22,770 bases of DNA from IMG/VR virus record IMGVR_UViG_3300037584_000248, positions 1 through 22,770 of that record. The stretch is one strand, 5' to 3'. A program made the translations under genes and the position numbers. Source of the DNA: a virus. Of the stretch, positions 15,704 through 22,770 are shown one piece after another (the first letter of the stretch is position 1; every line of letters starts with the position of its first letter). The notes beneath the pieces are model-generated. The model had not been told where the DNA came from. It was given only the letters and a program-made list of their open reading frames with translations, and did not search any database.

Positions 15704-16316
15704 AATCATCACTCCAGTTATGTATTGGTGCAATAGTTTTTACACTACCATCTTCATTATATTCCCATTCATATAGTTTTTTAAAAGCTGCCATATCACT
15801 TGCACCATCTATTGCTGCTTCAATAGTAGCACAGTCTGCTTTAATTTTTCCTACATAGGTTCCTACTGCACTTGGTATAGTTTTACTACTATCATAGATA
15901 CTACGTTCTACAAGCCAATTAAATTGTTTTATATAATTATTAGCTTTTTGTTTAACTTCTTCTTTAGCTAATGATTTTAAACCTAGTGTAACTGTTTGAT
16001 TACCTTTGTAATCTTTTATTGCATTACCATCTTTATCTACATCATTAACATCTACTAAAGACTTTTCTGTTATTGTATAAGATGTTGTTACCTTCTTATC
16101 AGAAGCACTAAAACTATATGTAGCTTGTGAAGTATATTCAAATCTATCATCTCCTTTAGTACCTGTATCTTCTACAGGATATATTCCTATAGCAGCTTTC
16201 TCTGCATCTGTATATTTTGTAAACATATTAGATGGATAACGAACCTCACCTATTACCAAAGATTTTGGTCTTTGATATATTTGTTCTATTTTATTATCCT
16301 TTATTAAAGCCCACAT
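15678..16316 (-). CDS. Fibre-accessory or structural protein, function uncertain
   Basis: This 212-residue protein starts MWALIKDNKIEQIYQRPKSL, then has VIGEVRYPSNMFTKYTDAEKAAIGIYPVED, beta-strands (ATYSFSASDKKVTTSYTIT) and a helical second half with KQKANNYIKQFNWLVERSIYD and AAIDGASDMAAFKKLYEWEYNEDGS. The N-terminus resembles a family found next to fibres in marine phages, possibly tail-fibre assembly chaperones or fibre-attachment proteins, but I cannot confirm this by eye. A near-perfect AGGAGGTGA precedes the start, the strongest ribosome site in the window, suggesting high expression. Confidence 0.55.
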   Translation of the reverse strand: MWALIKDNKIEQIYQRPKSLVIGEVRYPSNMFTKYTDAEKAAIGIYPVEDTGTKGDDRFEYTSQATYSFSASDKKVTTSYTITEKSLVDVNDVDKDGNAIKDYKGNQTVTLGLKSLAKEEVKQKANNYIKQFNWLVERSIYDSSKTIPSAVGTYVGKIKADCATIEAAIDGASDMAAFKKLYEWEYNEDGSVKTIAPIHNWSDDYDVKQYVR

Positions 16317-16322
16317 ATTATT

Positions 16323-16331
16323 TCACCTCCT
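16323..16331 (-). promoter_or_regulatory. Near-perfect Shine-Dalgarno
   Basis: AGGAGGTGA lies six bases before the ATG at 16,316 and begins inside the TAG stop of the upstream gene. It is longer than the AGGAG or weaker sites of most other genes here. Confidence 0.8.
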
Positions 16332-18183
16332 AAAAAGTATTGTTATATTTAAATGGCACATCACCCCATGCTCCATAGACCCATTCTTCACTAGCATTAA
16401 AATCATTTGATGAAGTTCTGAGCTTAAACCCATTTGAAAGTATGTCTATTGAATAAGCAGAATTACTATATTCTAGTGAATTTGAATCCCACCATAAAAT
16501 AGTATCTGAAGGATTATAAGTATCTCTACCAGTATCTCTTACTCTCCAACCTCCTGTACTTTCTGTTCTTTTTGTAAATAAAAAACGTGGTCTAAATCCT
16601 GTGTAAACAAATGTTCCATCTGCATTTGCATTTCCTTCATAGCTTCCAAACCTACTGTAGCCTTCAACATTATGCCACGCATATGCAACATAATTCTGAC
16701 TATTTCCATTTACTCTACCTTCAGTACCTAAAGATATAACAGAGGTAGTAGGTTCTGTATCATTCCAAAAAGAACTATCAGTACCTGCAGAAGCAGTACT
16801 ATTTAAAGCAAGATATTTTGTAGCTCCTAAACTCGTATGATAAACTCCCCAAGTTTGTGAAGAATTTAATCTTTTAGTAAGTATAAAATCTGGTTTAGCT
16901 GTTAACCCATGTGCAATAGTAGCATTACTTCCTGTTCCTGTATAGGTTATGATACTAAACCCACCTTTTGTGTTTGCAGATATTTTAGTAGCAGGAATAG
17001 AACCTGCAAGTGCAGAACCTAAATTTGAACCATCTATTTTTACAGAACCAGATGTTGGTGTAGCACCTGCTCCTGCTGAATTAGTTGCTGTAGGTGCTCC
17101 TCCAGCTTTCCAACACCACGCAACATAAGTATGACTACTAGTCCAATTATATTTATCATTAGTTCCAAGAGTAAAACCATCACTAGTAAAAGATTGTAGA
17201 CCATCTGAATCTGTTGCTTCTGCTATATCAACATTTGATTCTATTCTTTTTGTAGCACCTCTTACTGTATCAGTAAGTATATTAGGATTAGAAAAACTTA
17301 CTCTTTGTTTAATCCACACGAGGTCAGGAGCAAAACCAACTCCAGTTACTGCTCTCCCATCTGTTTGATTACCAGTGTAAGGAACTACATTAAAATTCTT
17401 AGCAGGATAAGAATCATCAGTTTGTGCAGGGTCTATGTCTGCTGATATGGGTAAGTTAGCTGAACACATGGCTAAAAATCCTGTTGGAGGTGCATACTTA
17501 AACACACCAAAACCATTATCATCTGCATTACCTTCTGCTGATATTGCTCCACCAAATGTATCGTCTTGTCCAAAGTTAACTGTATAATCTCTAGTAGGTG
17601 CTGCCCAATTTCCTATTGCAGGAAACCAAGTAAGTCCTGCTGTTCTAGCTATTGTTTGTAAACCACCTCCACCAGATGCACTACACATAGGACTAGACCC
17701 AGTAGAGGGATTTTGCCCACTTCTCATATCATCAAAACTACCATTTGTAGAGAAATACCATTTATCATTATCAAAATCTGCTGCTATGCCTATAATATCG
17801 TTTTGTGATATTGTACCAACATCTGCATAACTATTTCCAACACCACTTGAAGGACTACCTGCTACAATTATCTGATTATAACCACCAGAACCTGCATACA
17901 TAAAAACCAGTTGTGCTCCTGCTGCTGAAGCAGGGCTATTATATCCTAGTTCTGGTTCTGAGTTTACTTGTTGATTTGCCCAACCTATAGAAGTACCACT
18001 TACACCACTACTTACCATTCTAAATTCCCAATACCATTTACCACTTGTTACACCTATAGTTCCAAAAGCTGTATCAGTACATGCAACTGATAAATTACCA
18101 TTAGATAAAGTACCAATATCTGGTGTTCCTCCACCTTGTGCTGCTAAAGGGTTTAAAGTACAAAAATTTCCACTACTTGCCAT
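16330..18183 (-). CDS. SPRY-domain adhesin with three C-terminal repeats
   Basis: This 617-residue protein starts MASSGNFCTLNPLAAQGG. A SPRY/B30.2-like beta-sandwich spans about 40-215, with SGKWYWEF (47-54), TSIGWAN (64-70) and IIGIAADFDNDKWYFSTNG (130-148). Three related units follow at about 268-360, 410-505 and 513-610, each with a GF/GL...PDLVWIK or PDFILTK-type strand, a W or VRG region and a WCWKA or YAWHN-type end; the pattern resembles DUF7483 of cyanophage proteins. The likely role is a surface adhesin binding sugars or proteins. The reading frame continues from the LamG gene just upstream, with only TAA-ATA-GAT before this ATG, so the two may derive from one protein. Confidence 0.65.
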   Translation of the reverse strand: MASSGNFCTLNPLAAQGGGTPDIGTLSNGNLSVACTDTAFGTIGVTSGKWYWEFRMVSSGVSGTSIGWANQQVNSEPELGYNSPASAAGAQLVFMYAGSGGYNQIIVAGSPSSGVGNSYADVGTISQNDIIGIAADFDNDKWYFSTNGSFDDMRSGQNPSTGSSPMCSASGGGGLQTIARTAGLTWFPAIGNWAAPTRDYTVNFGQDDTFGGAISAEGNADDNGFGVFKYAPPTGFLAMCSANLPISADIDPAQTDDSYPAKNFNVVPYTGNQTDGRAVTGVGFAPDLVWIKQRVSFSNPNILTDTVRGATKRIESNVDIAEATDSDGLQSFTSDGFTLGTNDKYNWTSSHTYVAWCWKAGGAPTATNSAGAGATPTSGSVKIDGSNLGSALAGSIPATKISANTKGGFSIITYTGTGSNATIAHGLTAKPDFILTKRLNSSQTWGVYHTSLGATKYLALNSTASAGTDSSFWNDTEPTTSVISLGTEGRVNGNSQNYVAYAWHNVEGYSRFGSYEGNANADGTFVYTGFRPRFLFTKRTESTGGWRVRDTGRDTYNPSDTILWWDSNSLEYSNSAYSIDILSNGFKLRTSSNDFNASEEWVYGAWGDVPFKYNNTF

Positions 18184-18189
18184 ATCTAT

Positions 18190-18984
18190 TTAACTCCCAA
18201 ATGTTGGACTATCAAGAACTTGATGGTCTGCACCCATGTTATTTGCTGTAAAATCATTATTGTTTCCTGAACTATCATTCCCAAGGTCTCCTGAATTTTC
18301 AAATTTAAGATGAAAACCATTCGTACCAAATGTAGTTCCACTTGGGTCTTTTGGTATCCACACACCATTCTTACTTTCTGCAAACTGAGTAGGTTCATAA
18401 GATTGTCCATCACAATGTATAACCTCTGCCATATAACCATTAAAATATTGGCTAGTAGAACCATAATGTCCTATATTCATAGGATAACCAGAATAATTTA
18501 TTAACGTATCATAGTTTAAAGTAGAAGCAGTATAATCTGTAACATCAGTTAATTGTGTTCCATTATGATATAATTTAGTTCTATCTGCACTTGATGATTG
18601 TGTCATATCTACTCTAAAAACTAAATGCATCCAAGCACTAACATCTCTTTGTAATGCACTATAACCTTTATTAAAATCAAATGAACTACCTGTATATTCA
18701 TAAGCACGAGTATCTTCAGCATTAGAAAATCTTAGACTAAATTCATTTCCACTACTATATGTACCAAAAATAGTTTGGTCTTCTCCTATTGTAATTTTTT
18801 TTATCCAAGCACTAAAAGTAAAAGTTTTTCTATTACCAGTAGAACTAACTGACCTTGATAGATAAGAAGTACTAGCTTTATCAAACCTAGCTGACTGTTC
18901 TATTTGATGGTCATAAAAACTAGCACCACCTGCACTTGCTGCTGCTGCTGCAGCTCCCATTAAATTATTTTGAAATATTCCCAT
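18190..18984 (-). CDS. LamG/concanavalin-like lectin adhesin
   Basis: This 264-residue protein has a short Ala-rich N-terminus (residues 1-22), which may anchor it to the virion, and a LamG/Laminin_G_3 jelly-roll at about 33-190. Marks of the fold are FTFSAWIKK (55-63), TIFGTYSSG, WMHLVFRVD (118-126), TKLYHNGTQLTD (136-147) and YFNGYMAEV (180-188). A linker with GFHLKFENSGDLGNDSSGNN (223-242) and NDFTANN follows and the protein ends at SPTFGS. In many marine phage adhesins this linker runs straight on into an NYCTLNPL-type start of a SPRY domain, which here begins the next gene. The start overlaps the fibre stop (TAATG). Confidence 0.7.
   Translation of the reverse strand: MGIFQNNLMGAAAAAASAGGASFYDHQIEQSARFDKASTSYLSRSVSSTGNRKTFTFSAWIKKITIGEDQTIFGTYSSGNEFSLRFSNAEDTRAYEYTGSSFDFNKGYSALQRDVSAWMHLVFRVDMTQSSSADRTKLYHNGTQLTDVTDYTASTLNYDTLINYSGYPMNIGHYGSTSQYFNGYMAEVIHCDGQSYEPTQFAESKNGVWIPKDPSGTTFGTNGFHLKFENSGDLGNDSSGNNNDFTANNMGADHQVLDSPTFGS
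18194..18198 (-). promoter_or_regulatory. Ribosome binding site for the SPRY gene
   Basis: GGGAG lies ten bases before the ATG at 18,183, inside the last codons of the LamG gene. The spacing is slightly long, but it allows reinitiation right after the TAA stop and so favours two separate proteins over readthrough. Confidence 0.55.
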
Positions 18985-21428
18985 TATGCATATGCCTGTG
19001 AAATTATCATTTGTATATCTCCACCAACTCCATCACTAGATGCTGATACTACAATATAATCTAATCTATCTACTGCACCATTGTCTGTTGATAAGGTTGG
19101 GTCTGTGCCACCAATAAATTTAAAATCTGCGTTATATGCCATTGTACCACTTCCTCCACTCTGTGTCAAGAAAATACTTCCTGTTTGTCCTGTTCTACAT
19201 CCTGTAGGTTTAGCTAATGTATGTGCTGCTGTAACTGTTGTACTAAAGTTTTGTGCATTACCAAAGTTTAATGATACAGATGTTACACCATTAATAGCTG
19301 TTGCACAAACAACTGCTGCTGCACTCTTTGTTAATTGTAATTGTCCTTCTAATGAAGTATTGCCTGATACTCTAACTGTACCTAAGAAACCTGTGTTACC
19401 TGTTACAGTAGTTGCACCTGTTACTTTAAGTGTACCTACTAATTGTGAATTACCTGATATACAAACATCACCATCAAACTCTGCTTTACCACCTACTGTT
19501 AATGTACCACCTACTGAAGCATTACCTGCTATAGTTGCAGTACCACCTATAAAAGCATTACCTGATATACAAACATCATTATCAAATTCTACTTTGTCTC
19601 CAAATGTTTTATTAGTAAATGTTTGTGTTGCTGCTATACCTGCTAATGTATCTGCAGTTGCAGGCATTACTAAAGCTATATTACCAGAGAAAGCTGAATG
19701 TGGTGGAGCTTTTAGTGCAGCATAATGTGCGTTACTTGATTCACAATACATTCTAAGTTCTGATTGTGAACCTGTATTTTTTAAATCAATTATACCACCA
19801 CCAACACTTACTGTGCCACCAATAATAGCATTACCACTTACTGACACATCATCTTCAAACTCTGCTTTACCTGTAATATTAGATGTACCACCTATTGATG
19901 TATTACCTGCAACATCTAATGTACCACCTATTGTTGTATTACCAGAAACTCTTGCTGTTGTTAGAAATCCTGCTGCACCTGATACAGTAACTGTACTTAT
20001 AAAGTTTGCTGCACCTCCTACACTTAATGTTCCACCTATAGATGCATTACCTACAATAGTAGCTGTACCACCTATAACTGCATTACTTGCAACACTTAAT
20101 GTACTTTGTAAATGTGTAGCACCTACAACTGTTGTAGTACCACTTACATATAAATTACCACCTATAGTAGCATTTGAAACTGATATATTACCTGTAATAT
20201 TTGCAGGTACATTTGTTAAGTTTGCACCATCACCATAAAAAGCTGAAGCACATACTTTAGAACTTACATGAACATCTCCTTTAACTGTAACATTACCACC
20301 TAATGATACGTTACCTGCTACATCTAATGTACCACCTATAGCAGTATTACCAGATACAGATACATCATCTTCAAATTCAGCTTTACCTGTTATATTAGAT
20401 GTACCACCTATAGATACATTACTTGCTACTGTTAATGTACTTGCAAGATTAACTGCTCCACCTACACTTAATGTACTTTTTAAATGTGTAGCACCTTCTA
20501 TTGTTGCAGTAGAAGATACTTTTAATGTACCACCTATTTGTGCATTTGAAACTGATATATTACCTGAAATAGGTATACCTGTAATGTTTGTACCATCACC
20601 ATAGAAAGCACTAGCACATACTTTTTCTGCAAAGGTAGCATTACCACCTACACCTAATGTTCCTGTTATTGTTGTATTACCTGCTACTGTTAATGTACTT
20701 GCTAAATGAGTAGCTCCTCCTACTGATAATGTTCCACCTATAGAAGTATTACCTGCTACTGTTAATGTACTACCTAAGTTTGTAGCACCTCCAACACTTA
20801 ATGCACCACCTATAGAAGCAGCACCACTTATTGTTGCAGTAGATTCAAATTTAGTTGCATCACCAAATGTTTTATTTGTTAATGTATCTGTAGTAGATGT
20901 TCCTACTAATGTTGCTGCACTTGTAGGTAATGTTATTGTTATATTACCACTAAAAGAACTATGTGGTGGAGCTTGTAAAGCTGCATAGTGAGCATTAGAA
21001 GATTCACAATATAGTTTTATGTTAGATTGTGTGCCACCATTTTTAACTTGTATCTCACCACCAGATACCATTATGTTACCACCTATAGTAACATTACCAC
21101 CTATAGTTGCATTATTAGTAACTATTAAACTAGATACAGATACATCACCACTAAATGTTAATCCTGTAATATTAGAACCATCACCATAGAAAGCAGATGC
21201 ACAAACTTTATTAGTTACTTGTAAATCTCCTGCTACAGAAGCATTATTAGTAACACCTAAGTTACCTGATACTTCAACAGCACTTGTTGCTATCTTTAAA
21301 GCAATACTTGTTCCATCACCTGTTTGTATTTTTCTTAGGGTTCCATCAGCTCCTTCATTACCAGATGTTTCTATTTGTAATAATTTTTTATATGTTGCAT
21401 TAATTAATTTATTTGTTAAATCACTCAT
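18984..21428 (-). CDS. Repeat-built tail fibre
   Basis: This 814-residue fibre starts MSDLTNKLINATYKKLLQIE, a virion-attachment helix seen in related fibres. Most of the body is short beta-repeats of the type GGTLSVGGATHLASTLTVAGN, expected to form a trimeric beta-structured shaft. A KVCASAFYGDGSNITG-type unit recurs with Cys at 76, 271 and 393, and a YCESSNAHYAAL...PPHS unit ending TNKTFGD occurs twice (140-191 and 561-611). The C-terminal domain (about 715-814) resembles that of the 306-residue fibre-like protein. The start at 21,428 is chosen over an in-frame ATG at 21,440 because it overlaps the upstream stop (ATGA) and has GGGG upstream. Role: receptor binding or fibre shaft. Confidence 0.7.
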   Translation of the reverse strand: MSDLTNKLINATYKKLLQIETSGNEGADGTLRKIQTGDGTSIALKIATSAVEVSGNLGVTNNASVAGDLQVTNKVCASAFYGDGSNITGLTFSGDVSVSSLIVTNNATIGGNVTIGGNIMVSGGEIQVKNGGTQSNIKLYCESSNAHYAALQAPPHSSFSGNITITLPTSAATLVGTSTTDTLTNKTFGDATKFESTATISGAASIGGALSVGGATNLGSTLTVAGNTSIGGTLSVGGATHLASTLTVAGNTTITGTLGVGGNATFAEKVCASAFYGDGTNITGIPISGNISVSNAQIGGTLKVSSTATIEGATHLKSTLSVGGAVNLASTLTVASNVSIGGTSNITGKAEFEDDVSVSGNTAIGGTLDVAGNVSLGGNVTVKGDVHVSSKVCASAFYGDGANLTNVPANITGNISVSNATIGGNLYVSGTTTVVGATHLQSTLSVASNAVIGGTATIVGNASIGGTLSVGGAANFISTVTVSGAAGFLTTARVSGNTTIGGTLDVAGNTSIGGTSNITGKAEFEDDVSVSGNAIIGGTVSVGGGIIDLKNTGSQSELRMYCESSNAHYAALKAPPHSAFSGNIALVMPATADTLAGIAATQTFTNKTFGDKVEFDNDVCISGNAFIGGTATIAGNASVGGTLTVGGKAEFDGDVCISGNSQLVGTLKVTGATTVTGNTGFLGTVRVSGNTSLEGQLQLTKSAAAVVCATAINGVTSVSLNFGNAQNFSTTVTAAHTLAKPTGCRTGQTGSIFLTQSGGSGTMAYNADFKFIGGTDPTLSTDNGAVDRLDYIVVSASSDGVGGDIQMIISQAYA
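19344..21275 (-). repeat. Imperfect coding repeats of the fibre shaft
   Basis: Throughout this stretch the coding strand repeats units that translate to variants of GGTLxVxGxxxxxSTLTVxGN. On the plus strand they appear as recurring taccacctat, acacttaatgt and tattacctg blocks. Larger units also recur: the CASAFYGDG unit three times and SNITGKAEFEDDVSVSGN twice, at 20,346-20,399 and 19,830-19,883. Copies differ mostly at synonymous positions. Confidence 0.85.
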
Positions 21429-21715
21429 ACTGTACCCCATTTTCTAGTGTTTGGTTCTGGAATATCATTCCAAGTAATATTAGCTGCTTCCCATCTTATG
21501 TTTCTACCACCATCATCTGGTCTAGCATTAGGAACTATTGTATCATCTCTTACATCAGCAGACCTATTTTGTGGATGATTTTTTAAATCATAATTACCTT
21601 CAAAACATTGAGGACATATTAACATATCATAACTATTTAAACGCATTACTTTTTTATCATAAACAAAAGAACATGTATCACACATTGCTTTTGCTTTTCT
21701 AGCTGTCTTAGACAT
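21425..21715 (-). CDS. Small zinc-ribbon protein
   Basis: This 96-residue protein has two CxxC knuckles at Cys12/Cys15 (MCDTC) and Cys34/Cys37 (CPQC), the spacing of a zinc ribbon, followed by FEGNYDLKNHPQNRSADVRDDTIVPNARPDD. The Cys-pair plus HPQNRxxD pattern is familiar from small phage proteins that sit beside head-tail adaptor genes. Its role is unknown; a structural or assembly protein is plausible given its place between the gp4-like adaptor and the fibre. The stop overlaps the fibre start (ATGA) and the start overlaps the adaptor stop (TAATG). Confidence 0.6.
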   Translation of the reverse strand: MSKTARKAKAMCDTCSFVYDKKVMRLNSYDMLICPQCFEGNYDLKNHPQNRSADVRDDTIVPNARPDDGGRNIRWEAANITWNDIPEPNTRKWGTV

Positions 21716-22395
21716 TAAACATATCCTATTTTAGGTTTAAAATAAATACTTGCTCTTTCTTTATCTTCTTCCATTGCTCTTTTAAATGTTTCTTCATAAC
21801 TTGCTTTTAACATAGCTATTCTTACATCAGTAACACCAGGTCTTTTTTGTGCTAATTGATGTGCAAGTCCATATGTTAAACAAGGTAAAAATCTTTTTGG
21901 TATATCTGCATTTTGTTCTGCAGATTTATTTACATCTTGTAATTGTCTTATTGCTTCTATTGTTAATATCTCTGTACTTGAATTAGGTACAGGATATAAA
22001 AATACTGTTGGTTTATCTACATTTCTTTTAATAGCAAATTGTGTTGGTCTACCTGTTTGTGATTTATTAGGTAATACATTATACTCTTCAAAAGATATTC
22101 TTGTTAGTTGTGTTTCTGTTGCTGCTATACTAGCTTTAACTGTAATAACTAAAGCATCATTTACTGAATCATCTAAATCATAAGAGGTAACACTTGTTGC
22201 TACTGTTACTGCTGTAGTAAATGTTGACCATAATAATACACCTCTATTTTGCCAATCATTTAATAATAAATTTATAGACCTTCTAGCTGACTGAGGAGTA
22301 TGACCAAGTGTTTGTTCTCCACCTATCATTTCAGTAGCTTCTTGAATTACTTCATCTATATCTAGATTAAAATTATATGTTCCTGACCTAGCCAT
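21715..22395 (-). CDS. Head-tail adaptor, P22 gp4-like
   Basis: This 226-residue protein fits the P22 tail accessory factor gp4 family, which binds below the portal ring and starts the short tail. Recognisable segments are ARRSINLLLNDWQNRGVLLW (37-56), a strand region with SYDLDD (71-76), RISFEEYNVLP (99-109), GRPTQFAIKR (115-124), VFLYPVPN (131-138), a DIPKRFLPCLTYGLAHQLAQKR helix (from about 164) and LKASYEETFKRAMEEDKERAS (196-215), the usual end pattern. It overlaps the upstream basic protein gene by eight bases. The family call is strong; interaction partners (portal, hub) are inferred. Confidence 0.75.
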   Translation of the reverse strand: MARSGTYNFNLDIDEVIQEATEMIGGEQTLGHTPQSARRSINLLLNDWQNRGVLLWSTFTTAVTVATSVTSYDLDDSVNDALVITVKASIAATETQLTRISFEEYNVLPNKSQTGRPTQFAIKRNVDKPTVFLYPVPNSSTEILTIEAIRQLQDVNKSAEQNADIPKRFLPCLTYGLAHQLAQKRPGVTDVRIAMLKASYEETFKRAMEEDKERASIYFKPKIGYV

Positions 22396-22678
22396 ATTTT
22401 TTATGTTTTTCCTTTAATTGTTTTTTTGCTGCTTTTGCTAATCTTGATTGTTCACTTTTATTTTGTACTTTAGCTCTTTGTTCTAATACAGTTAGTATTT
22501 GTATTTTTCTAGCATAAGGTTTATTAATTCTTTTAACTTTAGCTATTGTTTTTTTTGCATCTTCTACAGTTGCATATTTAATTCTAACTGTATCTTTAGG
22601 ATTCTCGTCTGTATATAATCTACGACTAGAACCTTTAGGTTTTTTACCTGTTCCTATTCTAGGCTCTTTTTTTGACAT
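22388..22678 (-). CDS. Small basic conserved phage protein
   Basis: This 96-residue, Lys-rich protein has RIGTGKKPKGSSRRLYTDEN (7-26), DTVRIKYATVEDAKKTIAKV (29-48) and NKPYARKIQILTVLEQRAKV (52-71). The SSRRLYTDENP..TV.IKFAT pattern is widespread in marine phages, including as short proteins near head-tail genes (possibly DUF5872, from memory). The high positive charge suggests DNA or RNA contact or a packaging role, but this is not shown. It has an AAGAGA-type weak ribosome site and overlaps the partial gene upstream by 20 bases. Confidence 0.6.
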   Translation of the reverse strand: MSKKEPRIGTGKKPKGSSRRLYTDENPKDTVRIKYATVEDAKKTIAKVKRINKPYARKIQILTVLEQRAKVQNKSEQSRLAKAAKKQLKEKHKKYG

Positions 22679-22769
22679 TCTTCTTTTTTCTCTTAATCAT
22701 TTTTCCAATAGTAGTTGCTTGTCTTTTATGCATTTTAGATGCACCAAGTAATTCTTTTTTAATTTTTTT
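22659..22769 (-). CDS. 3' end of a small basic protein gene, 5' end outside window
   Basis: From the window edge an open frame reads KKIKKELLGASKMHKRQA, then TTIGKMIKRKKNVKKRA, and stops at TAG (22,659-22,661). It is helical and strongly basic. The start is outside the window and I do not recognise the family with certainty; a KELxxASKMHxxQA pattern occurs in small marine phage proteins next to the gene downstream, as I recall. The overlap of 20 bases with the next start fits the tight packing of this unit. Confidence 0.45.
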   Translation of the reverse strand, partial: KKIKKELLGASKMHKRQATTIGKMIKRKKKNVKKRA

Positions 22770-22770
22770 T

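Noticed and set aside
18186-18464. Alternative minus-strand frame of 92 codons at the LamG 3' end
   Set aside because: It lies in another frame inside the LamG gene; the LamG frame shows a domain pattern to its end, whereas this one is a random hydrophobic mix.
19081-19725. Plus-strand open frame of 214 codons inside the fibre gene
   Set aside because: It is the antisense of the fibre repeats; the Pro/Val-rich translation (PPI, LPA) arises from repeated Gly-Gly and Asn codons, and it has no ribosome site or family match.
19813-20238. Plus-strand open frame of 141 codons inside the fibre gene
   Set aside because: Same cause as the longer antisense frame: stop-free repeat composition. No independent coding evidence.
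18984-21440. Longer fibre start at 21,440
   Set aside because: It would lengthen overlap with the zinc-ribbon gene, has no ribosome site, and the MSDLTNKL start at 21,428 matches related fibres and ATGA coupling.

Overview
The window looks like part of the genome of an AT-rich (roughly 30% GC by eye), tightly packed tailed phage, most likely a podovirus-like marine phage. Every kilobase is coding, neighbouring genes share 1-20 bases through TAATG, ATGA and similar overlaps, and there is no intergenic stretch above about 30 bases, no tRNA, no insertion sequence and no CRISPR. The predicted proteins resemble those of uncultured marine phages. The AT-rich codon use would suit a host such as SAR11, but that is inference, since no host gene is present. 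I see no sheath, baseplate or recognisable tape-measure protein. A P22 gp4-like adaptor and a hub-like protein point to a short tail.

Two transcription units converge at about 2,404-2,480. The plus-strand unit (2-2,480) carries, in order, a DUF115/Maf-like protein cut by the window edge, a SAM-dependent methyltransferase, a three-helix GTA-type holin, two very small membrane or exported proteins and a terminase small subunit. The terminase large subunit, portal and capsid genes are not in the window.

The minus-strand unit is read from 22,769 down to 2,404. It begins with two small basic proteins, the gp4-like head-tail adaptor and a zinc-ribbon protein. An adhesion block follows: an 814-residue repeat-built fibre, a LamG lectin-like protein, a SPRY protein with three C-terminal repeats, a 212-residue fibre-accessory candidate, a 30-residue micro-gene, an exported 96-residue protein and a second fibre-like protein. 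Next come a tail hub/nozzle candidate and three small proteins, then three very large proteins (658, 895 and 1,229 residues) that look like virion-internal, DNA-ejection proteins. The unit ends in a lysis module: a membrane-anchored coiled-coil protein, an M15 peptidase endolysin and a protein with a C-terminal membrane anchor whose gene runs tail to tail into the terminase small subunit gene.

The main points for a second look are these: a single in-frame TAA separating the LamG and SPRY genes, which look like two halves of one ancestral adhesin; DNA-identical short repeats encoding a PTLDSL motif at the start of the 1,229-residue protein; fibre repeats that are identical in protein but changed only at synonymous sites; a C-terminal domain shared by two fibre genes; lysis functions placed on both converging units; and three micro-genes of 30-53 codons in the overlap chain. 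All functions are assigned from motif recognition by eye, without database searches.
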